NCBI RefSeq assembly: GCF_015687155.1
Contig: NZ_JADPQF010000001.1
Coordinates: 744,001 to 808,000 of the forward strand
Direction of reading: 5' to 3'
Length of the DNA: 64,000 nt
DNA from: Aliikangiella sp. G2MR2-5
GTDB lineage: Bacteria > Pseudomonadota > Gammaproteobacteria > Enterobacterales > Kangiellaceae
Made by a program: the position numbers and the translations under genes. The notes under the pieces are model-generated. The model was given only the letters and a program-made list of their open reading frames with translations. It did no database searches and was not told the DNA's origin. Positions 55,849 through 64,000 of the stretch are shown piece by piece (position 1 is the first letter of the stretch; the number at the start of each line of letters is the position of its first letter).

Positions 55849-56058
55849 GTGATTCAGGTGTTGTGCTTCCTGATTGCAAAAGTATCGTTCAGAAATTAAA
55901 GAGTAAGTTAGAACGTTAGTAATTAATCAAAAGAGATACTTCAAGGGAGTCAGGCTTTGTACACAGCTAACTCGTTGTTTCAGAAAGAGCTGCCAGACAA
56001 AGCACTATTGATGAGACTGATTCCTTTACGTTAGAAGGGTTGTTGCCAGAGGAGATAA

Positions 56059-56652
56059 ATGGTGAAAGAGCTAACACAAAGACAAGCTGAGGTTTTTGAA
56101 GTTCTTAAGGACTATGTAGACAGTTATGGTATTGCGCCGACCCATGTGGAGCTTGCCGAATTAATAGGTGTTAGCTCATCAAAAGCTGCCGCAGATCACC
56201 TAAAAGCCCTTGAAAAGAAGAACGTTATTAAAATTTATCCTGATAAGCCCCGCGGAATAAGGATACTGGAAACAAACGACAATGAATTGCCACTAGTTGG
56301 TTCTGTTGCTGCCGGATTGCCAATTGAAGCTGTTGAAAATGTAGAGTGTTATATCACTATTCCCGAAGTACTGAAACGCAAGAAACCGACTTTTTTATTA
56401 CGAGTTAGGGGGGACAGTATGATTGATGAGGGAATTCTAGACGGTGACTTAATTGCTGTTCGTAAATCAAATACCGCTGAGGTTGGGCAAATCGTGGTTG
56501 CTCGAATTGATGATGACGTGACTGTTAAGCGCTTGGAAAGACAGGGAAACAATGCCGTTTTACAGCCTGCTAACGAAAATTATGAGCCTATTATCCTCCC
56601 GGCTGAAAATCTCGCGATTGAAGGCCAGTTTGTTGGTCTGATACGAGCATGA
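56059..56652 (+). CDS. lexA: SOS repressor LexA
   Basis: Predicted 197 residues. The N-terminal winged helix (residues 1-70) represses SOS genes; the C-terminal peptidase self-cleaves when RecA is activated. Cleavage site Ala85-Gly86 (GSVAAGLPIE), Ser120 (VRGDSMID) and Lys157 (DDVTVKRLERQG) are present. The recognition helix reads VSSSKAAADHLKAL where E. coli has FRSPNAAEEHLKAL, so Asn41, Glu44 and Glu45 of E. coli become Lys, Ala and Asp. These are base-contacting residues in E. coli, so the operator may differ. A strong AGAGGAG precedes the ATG. Confidence 0.94.
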   Translation: MVKELTQRQAEVFEVLKDYVDSYGIAPTHVELAELIGVSSSKAAADHLKALEKKNVIKIYPDKPRGIRILETNDNELPLVGSVAAGLPIEAVENVECYITIPEVLKRKKPTFLLRVRGDSMIDEGILDGDLIAVRKSNTAEVGQIVVARIDDDVTVKRLERQGNNAVLQPANENYEPIILPAENLAIEGQFVGLIRA

Positions 56653-56824
56653 TAATTGAATTAGCTAGTAGGGAATACTTTCGCTGTCCGGATTAGATTT
56701 GACAAGTATCTGCAAATACTAGTACCTAATCTAAAATGGTTTCCTCCAATAACGCTGCCGGTCCAGTTCAATAATCTTTGTATAGAGCTGATAGCTTGTT
56801 AGTGTAATTTGTGCTCTTTTCCGC

Positions 56825-56830
56825 TAGAAT
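56825..56830 (+). promoter_or_regulatory. thiI -10 element, TAGAATAGC type
   Basis: TAGAAT followed by AGCCGCCAT, as before accD. It lies inside the longest open frame of thiI, which supports the later ATG as the real start. No good -35 at 17 bases. Confidence 0.45.
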
Positions 56831-56933
56831 AGCCGCCATTTTTAGCGAATGGTGGCTATTCTTCTTTCCGGCCGCTTTTCCTCGAGTTGTCTTTAAATAT
56901 TTACCCTTCAGACTGTTGGGGTTGAGTTGCTAT

Positions 56934-58406
56934 ATGAAATTTGTAATTAAATTATTTCCAGAAATTATCGTAAAAAGTAAGCCGGTTAGAAAGCGTCTAA
57001 TCGCTCAGCTTAAAAAGAACCTTAAAAAGATCCTGGAACCAATCCACCATGACATAGTAGTCGCCGGAGCCTGGGATTTTGTTGAGGTACGGTTAAGTGG
57101 AGAGGCAATCAATGACCCAGGACAAGAAGAGTTTATTGCTTCACAAATCCTTGAAAGGTTAAGAAATACACCTGGAATAGATTTTATCCTTAGGGTTAAA
57201 ACGCATGAGTTTCAAACACTCGAAGATATTGCAAATATAACTATCGCTGAGTTTGCAGATCTGGTTAAGGGTAAGACATTTTGTGTACGAGTTAAGCGTA
57301 GCGGACGCCACACCTTCAATTCAACTCAAATTGAACAAAAAGCTGGAGGAGCATTGCTGCACAATAGCGAGGCGGCAGGTGTTAAGCTTAAAGATCCAGA
57401 CGTAACTGTCCAGCTCGAGGTCAAGCAGGATAAGCTTTACACGATTGAGTCTCGTACCAACGGTTTAGGTGGTTTTCCGATGGGTCAGCAAGAGTCTTGT
57501 GTGAGTCTGATTTCCGGTGGATATGATTCATCTGTAGCCAGTTACCTGATGATGAAGCGTGGACTTAGAACTCACTTTTGTTTCTTCAATTTAGGCGGGA
57601 TGGCGCATGAAGTTGGAGTAAAACAAGTAGCACACTATTTATGGGAAAGGTACTCATCATCTCACAGAGTACTCTTTATCACTATTCCGTTTGAAGCGGT
57701 CGTTAGCGAAATTCTGGAAAAGGTGCATCATAGCCAAATGGGAGTCGTTCTAAAGCGAATGATGCTAAGAGTTGCAGAGAAAGTGGCAAAAGAATTTAAT
57801 GCACCAGCTTTAGTTACCGGAGAATGTGTGGGGCAAGTCTCAAGTCAAACTCTCACTAACCTGGCCGTAATCGACAAGGCAACTGATTACCTGACAATGC
57901 GTCCATTAATTTCGATGGACAAGCAGGATATCATTTCATTATCTCGAGAGTCAGGTTCTGAGGAGTTTGCCAAGGTAATGCCAGAGTATTGTGGTGTTAT
58001 TTCTGACAAGCCTACGACATGTGCAAAGTTAGGAAGAATTGAAGAAGAAGAGGGTAACTTTGACTTCGATGTTCTAGAGCAGGCATTTGAAAACCGTAAG
58101 GTTGAAAATATTGATGAGCTATATCAGAGTTCGCAAAATATAGAAGATGTTGAAGTTGTGAACATGCCTGGTGGTGATGACATTATCATTGATATTCGGC
58201 ACCCTCATGAGTCGGCTGCTAGTCCACTTAGATTGACAAAAAATAAGGTTGTTGAGATCCCGTTTTTTAAGTTAGCCAGCTGCAGTGATCTTGAACAGGG
58301 AACCACTTATCTCTTGTATTGCGATAAAGGCGTAATGAGTCAGCTGCAAGCGGAAGAGCTGATTCAAAAAGGGCTGAGCGTCAAAGTTTATCAACCCGGC
58401 AAGTAA
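56934..58406 (+). CDS. thiI: tRNA 4-thiouridine synthase / sulfurtransferase
   Basis: Predicted 490 residues (E. coli ThiI 482). Order: N-terminal ferredoxin-like and THUMP domains, PP-loop adenylation domain (SLISGGYDSSVAS), then rhodanese domain with Cys463 (LLYCDKGVMSQ). The partner cysteine is in ISDKPTTCAKLG. It makes s4U8 in tRNA and supplies sulfur for the thiazole of thiamine. The frame opens at 56811, but the first 41 residues contain the promoter core and match nothing; ATG at 56934 begins the conserved MKFVIKLFPEI. Confidence 0.96.
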   Translation: MKFVIKLFPEIIVKSKPVRKRLIAQLKKNLKKILEPIHHDIVVAGAWDFVEVRLSGEAINDPGQEEFIASQILERLRNTPGIDFILRVKTHEFQTLEDIANITIAEFADLVKGKTFCVRVKRSGRHTFNSTQIEQKAGGALLHNSEAAGVKLKDPDVTVQLEVKQDKLYTIESRTNGLGGFPMGQQESCVSLISGGYDSSVASYLMMKRGLRTHFCFFNLGGMAHEVGVKQVAHYLWERYSSSHRVLFITIPFEAVVSEILEKVHHSQMGVVLKRMMLRVAEKVAKEFNAPALVTGECVGQVSSQTLTNLAVIDKATDYLTMRPLISMDKQDIISLSRESGSEEFAKVMPEYCGVISDKPTTCAKLGRIEEEEGNFDFDVLEQAFENRKVENIDELYQSSQNIEDVEVVNMPGGDDIIIDIRHPHESAASPLRLTKNKVVEIPFFKLASCSDLEQGTTYLLYCDKGVMSQLQAEELIQKGLSVKVYQPGK

Positions 58407-58434
58407 TCTCATTAGGTATAAGCTTTTCCTCCGG

Positions 58435-58463
58435 GCCCAGCACTGTCTTCGTTGTAGCTGGGC
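58435..58463 (+). other. Hairpin after thiI
   Basis: GCCCAGC and GCTGGGC pair around a 15-base loop, 29 bases after the stop; there is no T-run. It may be a transcript end between thiI and the convergent pseudopilin gene. Confidence 0.35.
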
Positions 58464-58517
58464 TGGCATTTCGTTGTATGCTGGATGTGGAGCTACATAG
58501 ACATAGCGGCTGAGCCA

Positions 58518-59081
58518 CTAATTGCATTGAATATCACTACCACTGGAAGTTTCGTGGATATCATTTCCGTTCGAGTCTTGTGAATGCCGTATTCGACCCG
58601 ATTTAGAAATAATGAGGGCTCTGGATAATCTGATTCGCTCTCGATAACAAAGTTTAAAATAACCATTTTGGTGATTAGTTATCCCTGTTTCATGCCATTG
58701 AAATGTAGGTCGGTTTCCGAAAGCGTTCCAATCGATCGTTATATCTTCTAGAGTATTTTCTGCTTTTTGCAGCAGGCGATCATTTTCATTGATTGTGTTA
58801 TCTCCGTTAGAGTCCACAAATACCTGGTATCCATCCGACCAGTTGTTACCGCAATTAGTTGTATTTGATAAGGGACAAACGGTAACTTTCTTTTGTTCAT
58901 TGATTGCTATTTTTCGTCCTAACTGAAGAGATGCTTTTAGTTGGGATATGGAGGCAAGCATTTTGTTGCGTGCGATTAGTTCATCAAAGGCTGGTAGTCC
59001 ATACCCCAGCAAGATTCCGATGATACTAATTGTAAGCATAAGGTCAATTAAAGTGATCCCTCTCTGATTATATTGATTCAT
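58518..59081 (-). CDS. GspH/FimT family pseudopilin
   Basis: Predicted 187-residue type IV minor pilin. The prepilin signal is MNQYNQRG, cut after Gly8, followed by ITLIDLMLTISIIGILLGYG. The usual sequence is (F)TLIE: here +1 is Ile and +5 is Asp rather than Glu. The C-terminal half has the GspH/FimT domain (SGRIRHSQDSNGN). The ribosome site is AAGGAAAG. It is the only minor-pilin gene here; pilV/W/X/E do not follow. It lies 150 bp after pilR. Confidence 0.82.
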   Translation of the reverse strand: MNQYNQRGITLIDLMLTISIIGILLGYGLPAFDELIARNKMLASISQLKASLQLGRKIAINEQKKVTVCPLSNTTNCGNNWSDGYQVFVDSNGDNTINENDRLLQKAENTLEDITIDWNAFGNRPTFQWHETGITNHQNGYFKLCYRERIRLSRALIISKSGRIRHSQDSNGNDIHETSSGSDIQCN

Positions 59082-59118
59082 TTTCTTTCCTTTTTATTTT
59101 TTCTCGGCCAGCGAAACT

Positions 59119-59124
59119 ATTCTA
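59119..59124 (-). promoter_or_regulatory. Possible -10 element of the pseudopilin gene
   Basis: Minus-strand GGC-TAGAAT followed by AGTTTCGC, 38 bases before the ATG; same core word as the accD and nadE promoters. No matching -35. Confidence 0.35.
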
Positions 59125-59233
59125 GCCTTATTAGGAAGATAACGAATAGAGGAGTTATCTGAGTGGAAACGGAGACAACCCAGATTTAGAGCGTCAGAAA
59201 TATCTTAATATTTGTAGGAAATATGCTTGCGCT

Positions 59234-60628
59234 CTAATCTAGTTCAAGCTTTTTTAATTTGTACCTCAGTGCTCTAAAACTGATTCCAAGTAATTTGGCT
59301 GCCTGAGTTTTGTTTCCCTTCGCTTCGTTTAGCGCTTTTTGAATTTCATTAATCTCAATGAGTTCCAGATATTTATCAAGAGATTGTTCTCCTCGCCAGG
59401 AAGGTGCGTTTGAATCATGTATATCCTTGCTGAGGAATTCCGATTCATTAGCTGAATGAGAGAGAGTAGATTGAATATTAAGATCTTCCTCTTCAATATC
59501 TTCACCAAAAGATAAAGTAACTGCTCTTTCCAGAATATTTTCAAGCTCTCGAATATTGCCGGGAAAATCATAGGATTTTAGTTTGTTTATAGCGGCTTGA
59601 GAGATACCCGGAGTCTTCATGCTCTGTGAGCGACTAATCTGTTCTAGCAAAAACTTTACCAGACTGGGTATATCTTCGACTCTTTCTCTTAGAGATGGAA
59701 CTCTGATTTCTATCACATTGATCCGATAGAATAGATCTTGTCTGAAGGCTTCCTTTTCGACTAACTTTATCAGGTCTTTATGACTTGCACTCAAAATACG
59801 AACATCAATAGGCACTTCAGTTTCGCTACCAATAGGTCGTATTGATTTCTCTTGAATGGCGCGCAGAAGTTTAACCTGCATGTTGACCGGTAAGTCAGCC
59901 ACTTCATCAAGAAAAAGAGTTCCGCCATTGGCTTGTTGAAACAGGCCTTTTTTGTCAGCTATAGCGCCGGTAAAACTTCCCTTTTTATGACCAAAAAACT
60001 CGCTTTCCATCAATTCGGAAGGAATGGCGCCGCAGTTGACTGGAACAAAAGGCTTATCTGCTCTTGGTCCTTTATAGTGAATTAGCTTAGCGACAAGTTC
60101 CTTACCTGTGCCGGACTCTCCATTAATATATACGGGGGCCTGGCTTCGTGCTAACTTTAGAATAGTTTGCTTCAACTGCTTCATTATGGGCGTTTCACCG
60201 ATAAGCTGTTTTCTACCTTTTATAGGCTTTTTATCTGACTCACTCGGTGCTTGGCTGGTTTTTAATTTGAGTGCAGTCGTCACCAGGTTTTTGAGTGCAT
60301 TTAGATCAACCGGCTTAGATAAGAAATCAAACGCTCCTGCTTTCATTGCTTCAATTGCTATTTCCATGTTCCCATGAGCGGTAATAAGTGCAACAGGCAG
60401 TTCTGGATTGTTAGTTTGGATATGTTCGATCAGCTCTATTCCATCTCCGTCTGGTAGCCGCATATCCGTCAGGCAAATATCAAATTCATTCTGTTTGAGC
60501 AGCTGGTAAGCTTGGGTGAGACTTTCCGCCTTTTTTGCATTGACATTCATGCGAGACAAAGTGATCCCCAGAAGTTGAAGAATGTCTGGTTCATCATCAA
60601 CAATTAATGCGGTCGGTGCCTGGCTCAT
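59234..60628 (-). CDS. pilR: Sigma-54 response regulator PilR
   Basis: Predicted 464 residues. Receiver domain with phospho-Asp55 (ICLTDMRLPDGDG) and acidic pair Asp11-Asp12; AAA+ domain with GESGTGKELVAK (Walker A), the sigma-54 contact loop GSFTGA, and FLDEVADLP (Walker B); C-terminal Fis-type helix-turn-helix (NKTQAAKLLGISFRALRYKLKKL). It activates pilin transcription from sigma-54 promoters when phosphorylated by PilS. It follows pilS by 54 bp. Identification as PilR rests on the adjacent PilS-type kinase. Confidence 0.92.
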   Translation of the reverse strand: MSQAPTALIVDDEPDILQLLGITLSRMNVNAKKAESLTQAYQLLKQNEFDICLTDMRLPDGDGIELIEHIQTNNPELPVALITAHGNMEIAIEAMKAGAFDFLSKPVDLNALKNLVTTALKLKTSQAPSESDKKPIKGRKQLIGETPIMKQLKQTILKLARSQAPVYINGESGTGKELVAKLIHYKGPRADKPFVPVNCGAIPSELMESEFFGHKKGSFTGAIADKKGLFQQANGGTLFLDEVADLPVNMQVKLLRAIQEKSIRPIGSETEVPIDVRILSASHKDLIKLVEKEAFRQDLFYRINVIEIRVPSLRERVEDIPSLVKFLLEQISRSQSMKTPGISQAAINKLKSYDFPGNIRELENILERAVTLSFGEDIEEEDLNIQSTLSHSANESEFLSKDIHDSNAPSWRGEQSLDKYLELIEINEIQKALNEAKGNKTQAAKLLGISFRALRYKLKKLELD

Positions 60629-60682
60629 ACAATTCCTATTAAAGAATCAATGCGAAAATTAAATCATATCATTAATTATAGT

Positions 60683-62302
60683 TTAGCGCTGTGTTAAATT
60701 GGCCTCTGAGAAACTAATTCTAAAACAGGAACCTCCCCTTGGAACTGGTATGTAATCTAAGCGAGCTCGATTAGCTTCACATAACTCTTTAGCAAGATAA
60801 AGGCCCAAACCGGTTCCGCTGCGAGAAGTAGTGAAAAATGGTTCAAAAATCTTTTCAGATAGTTCAGGAGTGATACCTTCTCCATAGTCTATTACATCAA
60901 GGAAGGTCGTTTGACTATGCGGTTCTTTTCCAACCATTATTTGAACTTTGGGGAGTCCTGAGTTTAGTTGACTGTGTCTGGCTGCATTATCGATCAGATT
61001 TGTCAATATTTGAGATAGTTGACTGGTGTCAAACAGTATTACAGTTGGCGAGTCTTGAAATTGTGTTTGTACAATTGGCGGAATTTCTTTTCCTCCCAAA
61101 TAGTCATGTAGCATATTGGGGAGATACTTTTTTAAATCTATTTCCTTAACTTGAACCTTTTGCCTTTGTGAAAGGTTCATTATATTTTCAATAATGCCAT
61201 TAACTCGTTTGGTATTCTTTTCAATAATTTCTATGAGCCCTTTATTGTCTTCATCCAGGCCTTCAGATTCTTTCATCAATTGAGCTGCGTGACTAAGAGC
61301 GCCAAGCGGGTTTCTAATTTCATGTGCGATAGAAGCTGTTAGTCGGCCTAGGGAGGCTAGCTTTAAACTTTGAGCTTGTTGATTCAGAGTACTTGTGTCT
61401 TCCAGAAAGATGATAATGCTTTGCGGGGTATTATCGATCGCAGAAAAATTGGGTAGTAGATTAGGGCCGGTAATGGTATTTCTAAACGGTTTAGAACGAT
61501 AGTTCTGGTTTCGTCGCCACAAAGTTAATTGACGGGCAAGGGGGGAGGATACGTCGTCTAGCCTCCTTGACTTGGTTGACTCTGGCATGCCAAGGTGAAT
61601 CCAGGCTGAGCGGTTTATCAATCGAATGGCGTTGCTTTGATCGACCACCATTACACCGGTAGACATAAACTGAATGATCTGCTCATTCAGCTTCTCCATG
61701 CTCTCCAGGCCTCGCTTCGACTCTTCTGCAACATTCAATGAGTCTTTTAGTCTTTTGGCCAGATAAAAAGAAAGCAGACTTGTGGCCATATAAGTAACTG
61801 ATAGTATCCCGACCTGTGTCATATTGGACTTCGCTCCGGGATGGGTAAGATTTGTGTAAATTTCATCTCCAAGAATTGCAAATGAAGCAAGAACTGAAAA
61901 TCCGAGAGCTGCTGGACTTGCGGTAAGAATTGTTGCAGCCGAAGTACTCACTGCGATCAAAACTCCAAGGCCACTAGAAGCTCCTCCACTAGCGTGCATC
62001 AGAATTGTGAGTAGAACTATATCTACAAAAACTTGTACTTCGAGCTGTAAAAAATAAAATCTGGTGATTGACAGGCTGAGAATAAAGCTTGCTAAGGCGA
62101 ACGCCACAAAAAATAGCGATCCTGTGTAATACAGTTCTGGATTCTCATTTCCCAGTATCTGAATATCGCTGGCAATTTGATTAATAAAAAGAAAAGAGAG
62201 TGAAATAATTACCCTGTAGGCTGAAAAAATTTGGAGGGCGCGCCAGGAAACATTAAAGCCGCTACCCTGATAATAGTTTTCAGCCATCCATGAGTTACTC
62301 AT
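60683..62302 (-). CDS. pilS: Sensor histidine kinase PilS
   Basis: Predicted 539 residues. Six N-terminal membrane helices (about residues 25-190), a PAS-like region (MSTGVMVVDQSNAIRLINRSA), then HisKA with the phospho-His in SIAHEIRNPLGALSH. The ATPase domain has LIDNAARHSQ (N box), DYGEGI (G1), FEPFFTTSRSGTGLGLYLA (F and G2 boxes). It senses pilin or surface state in the membrane and phosphorylates PilR. nadE lies 23 bp upstream, so nadE-pilS-pilR is probably one transcript. Confidence 0.92.
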   Translation of the reverse strand: MSNSWMAENYYQGSGFNVSWRALQIFSAYRVIISLSFLFINQIASDIQILGNENPELYYTGSLFFVAFALASFILSLSITRFYFLQLEVQVFVDIVLLTILMHASGGASSGLGVLIAVSTSAATILTASPAALGFSVLASFAILGDEIYTNLTHPGAKSNMTQVGILSVTYMATSLLSFYLAKRLKDSLNVAEESKRGLESMEKLNEQIIQFMSTGVMVVDQSNAIRLINRSAWIHLGMPESTKSRRLDDVSSPLARQLTLWRRNQNYRSKPFRNTITGPNLLPNFSAIDNTPQSIIIFLEDTSTLNQQAQSLKLASLGRLTASIAHEIRNPLGALSHAAQLMKESEGLDEDNKGLIEIIEKNTKRVNGIIENIMNLSQRQKVQVKEIDLKKYLPNMLHDYLGGKEIPPIVQTQFQDSPTVILFDTSQLSQILTNLIDNAARHSQLNSGLPKVQIMVGKEPHSQTTFLDVIDYGEGITPELSEKIFEPFFTTSRSGTGLGLYLAKELCEANRARLDYIPVPRGGSCFRISFSEANLTQR

Positions 62303-62325
62303 ATTAATATGGTTCTCTTAAGAGT

Positions 62326-63156
62326 CTAGTCGTAAATCGTTGGTATCGGCTTGCGTTTGTGCTCAGTCTGATTATATATTTGAACTAACTTTTCAGCAGC
62401 CTGATGAGCAATGTCTTTTCCCTCAAGAAAATCATCTATTTGGTCATAACTCAAACCTAGCGCCGATTCATCCGTTTTTCCTGGTTCAAGGCATTCCAGA
62501 TCCGCAGTAGGGGCTTTGGTTATTAACTTATTCGGGGCCCCGAGATAATCAGCAATTTTTCTGACTTGACGTTTATTTAAACCAAATAGCGGAATAAGAT
62601 CACAAGCGCCGTCCCCCCACTTTGTGAAAAAGCCGGTTACATTTTCTGCCGAATGATCGGTACCTAATACCAATCCCCCGATTAAACCTGCAACTTCATA
62701 TTGGGCAACCATGCGCATTCGTGCTTTTACGTTTCCCTTATTAAAGTCTATTGCATGGTCTGACTGAGTTAAAAGTCCCGCGCTATTCATGGCCTCACTA
62801 ACTGAATCGTGTAGTCCGTCACTTCCCGTTCTAATATTGATACTGATAGAGTGGGTTGGTCGAATGAATTTTATCGCTTCCTGGGCGTCATCTTCATCCG
62901 CTTGTTTACCATAGGGAAGGCGTACAGCGACAAATTGATATCCATCTTCATCTTGGTTCAGCTCGTTAATAGCTAGTTGCGCTATTCTACCCAATGTACA
63001 GGAGTCTATACCCCCACTTATCCCGAGTACCAGAGACTTCAACCCACTTTCCTTTAGTGCCTGTTTGATAAACTCTTTTCTTCGCTTTATTTCAAATTCA
63101 GGATCGATTTGAGGTAATACCTTTAAGGTTTTGATTATATCCAATCGATTGATCAT
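62326..63156 (-). CDS. nadE: NH3-dependent NAD+ synthetase
   Basis: Predicted 276 residues, same size as E. coli NadE. It amidates deamido-NAD+ with ammonia and ATP. The PP-loop is [41 protein letters not shown] in its conserved core [12 protein letters not shown] binds substrate; [18 protein letters not shown] is the P2-type loop. No glutaminase domain, so it uses ammonia directly, which is of interest next to the nitrogen-regulated glnB. It has its own TAGAATAGC promoter. Confidence 0.95.
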   Translation of the reverse strand: MINRLDIIKTLKVLPQIDPEFEIKRRKEFIKQALKESGLKSLVLGISGGIDSCTLGRIAQLAINELNQDEDGYQFVAVRLPYGKQADEDDAQEAIKFIRPTHSISINIRTGSDGLHDSVSEAMNSAGLLTQSDHAIDFNKGNVKARMRMVAQYEVAGLIGGLVLGTDHSAENVTGFFTKWGDGACDLIPLFGLNKRQVRKIADYLGAPNKLITKAPTADLECLEPGKTDESALGLSYDQIDDFLEGKDIAHQAAEKLVQIYNQTEHKRKPIPTIYD

Positions 63157-63197
63157 CTAATTGCTCACCATTTAAAGCTTGGTTTAAAATTTTCGCT

Positions 63198-63226
63198 ATT
63201 CTAGCATAAGAGGTGTATTAGTTAAG
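63198..63226 (-). promoter_or_regulatory. nadE promoter
   Basis: On the minus strand: CTTAAC, 17-base spacer ending in TGC, TAGAAT, then AGCG. Identical -35 and -10 hexamers and spacing to the accD promoter. The TG gives an extended -10. Transcription would start near 63191. Confidence 0.6.
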
Positions 63227-63234
63227 CCTTTGTA

Positions 63235-63253
63235 TTGCGCCAAAATGGTGCGG
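63235..63253 (+). promoter_or_regulatory. NtrC-type enhancer site
   Basis: TTGCGCCAAAATGGTGCGG. Arms GCGCC and GGTGC around five bases differ by one base from the perfect NtrC palindrome GCACC-N5-GGTGC. It sits about 165 bases upstream of the sigma-54 element of glnB. Confidence 0.6.
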
Positions 63254-63258
63254 TTAAG

Positions 63259-63273
63259 GTTCGTAAATGGTGC
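63259..63273 (+). promoter_or_regulatory. Second, weaker NtrC half-site
   Basis: AAATGGTGCG is repeated (63265-63274) and gives a second GGTGC arm, with the centre 22 bases, two helical turns, from the first site. The left arm is poor. Confidence 0.4.
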
Positions 63274-63398
63274 GCTTGTTGGAAGGTGGTGAGCTAAATC
63301 CAGATTGCAACTCAGTGCGAAATTGTTGAATAATAGCTTCATACGCTAGGAGCTATCAATAAACAGGGTTTAAGATGTGCTTATATAGTTCCGAAGTC

Positions 63399-63416
63399 TT
63401 GGCATCTTTCATGCTA
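63399..63416 (+). promoter_or_regulatory. Sigma-54 (-24/-12) promoter of glnB
   Basis: TTGGCATCTTTCATGCTA. GG (63401-63402) and GC (63413-63414) have the exact 12-base period of sigma-54 promoters (consensus TGGCAC-N5-TTGC). Transcription would start near 63425, some 70 bases before the ATG. Confidence 0.6.
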
Positions 63417-63449
63417 AAAGCTTTATTAATTACGACTCTAAGGGGATAA

Positions 63450-63836
<387 letters not shown>

Positions 63837-63874
63837 GTTAAGCTGTCAGAGATATTTGAAACAAGATACGCATT

Positions 63875-63901
63875 AAAAAAGGGCAATTTATGCCCTTTTT
63901 T
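63875..63901. terminator. Intrinsic terminator of glnB
   Basis: A-run, GGGCA, ATTTA loop, TGCCC, T-run: symmetrical, so it may also end the convergent minus-strand gene. Confidence 0.88.
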
Positions 63902-63940
63902 ATATCATTTAGATACCAATGCTAGCGGTTGATATCCGGG

Positions 63941-64000
63941 CTATCCGTTAATGTCAAAGTCCGGGTAATTCAAAAGTAGCACTCGTCGTGCATTTTCCTT
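63941..64000 (-). CDS. C-terminal fragment of an unidentified gene
   Basis: The minus-strand frame from the window edge reads ENARRVLLLNYPDFDING before a stop at 63941-63943. The ending is protein-like and converges on the glnB terminator, as expected for a gene end. Only 19 residues are visible, so no family can be named and the frame choice is uncertain. Confidence 0.35.
   Translation of the reverse strand, partial: KENARRVLLLNYPDFDING

Larger units (their letters stand above)
55692..56058 (+). other. lexA leader region
   Basis: About 370 bases without a gene. It contains two palindromes (55775-55792 and 55829-55848, below) but no canonical CTGT-N8-ACAG site that I could find. The ribosome site of lexA (AGAGGAG) lies at its end. 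Confidence 0.55.

Overview
This window is chromosomal DNA of a marine-type gammaproteobacterium. It is AT-leaning, densely coded and mostly on the plus strand. The core set is typical of Gammaproteobacteria: dapA-bamC, fimV-truA-accD, hrpA, RNase D, miaE, a ycgL/ycgM/ycgN cluster, lexA, thiI and pilSR-nadE. A Na+-translocating oxaloacetate decarboxylase (oadGAB) and a Na+:alanine symporter suggest sodium-based energetics. A Kangiellaceae/Oceanospirillales-like host is my inference; nothing here proves the genus. I saw no phage, insertion sequence, CRISPR array or classical defence island.

Layout. 1-7.4 kb: the tail of an alpha/beta hydrolase, an MFS permease, an M61 peptidase, xthA, a methionine aminotransferase with its omega-amidase partner, and a fructosamine-kinase-family protein. 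7.5-11.5 kb: a MoxR / DUF58 / transglutaminase (TgpA-like) operon. 11.5-15.3 kb: miaE, dapA, bamC and a WalJ-like metallo-beta-lactamase. 15.3-17.9 kb: two divergent genes for chalcone-isomerase-fold secreted proteins, one fused to a TonB C-terminal domain. 18-20.3 kb: a saccharopine-dehydrogenase-family enzyme and a 2-Cys peroxiredoxin. 20.4-25.1 kb: a secretion cluster of a cytochrome-like/Calx-beta protein, a small lipoprotein and an M6 metalloprotease with PKD repeats and a GlyGly-CTERM tail. 25.3-32.6 kb: oadGAB, a pentapeptide protein, a Na+:alanine symporter and a long acyl-CoA dehydrogenase. 33-37.5 kb: fimV, truA, accD. 37.6-46.4 kb: a YhiN-like flavoprotein, a ComFB-like protein, a hydrolase, fadD, rnd, ycgL, a lytic transglycosylase, ycgM, ycgN and a CBS protein. 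46.6-51 kb: a von Willebrand A membrane protein paired with an acidic membrane protein, tRNA-Asp and a serine hydrolase. 51-58.4 kb: hrpA, a secreted unknown, lexA, thiI. 58.5-63.2 kb, minus strand: nadE-pilS-pilR, then a FimT-like pseudopilin. 63.5 kb: glnB; a minus-strand gene then runs off the window end.

The most interesting signals are regulatory. (1) glnB has a sigma-54-type -24/-12 element with an NtrC-type enhancer about 170 bp upstream. (2) LexA has a changed recognition helix, and a CTAT-N8-ATAG palindrome with exact SOS-box spacing overlaps a possible -10 upstream of lexA. (3) Several genes share a TAGAATAGC promoter core; accD and nadE also share the -35 hexamer and spacing. Structural oddities include the chalcone-isomerase/TonB fusion, a CX4CH haem-like motif beside Calx-beta repeats, a pseudopilin with Asp at +5, a soluble insertion in the alanine symporter and frequent TTG starts.
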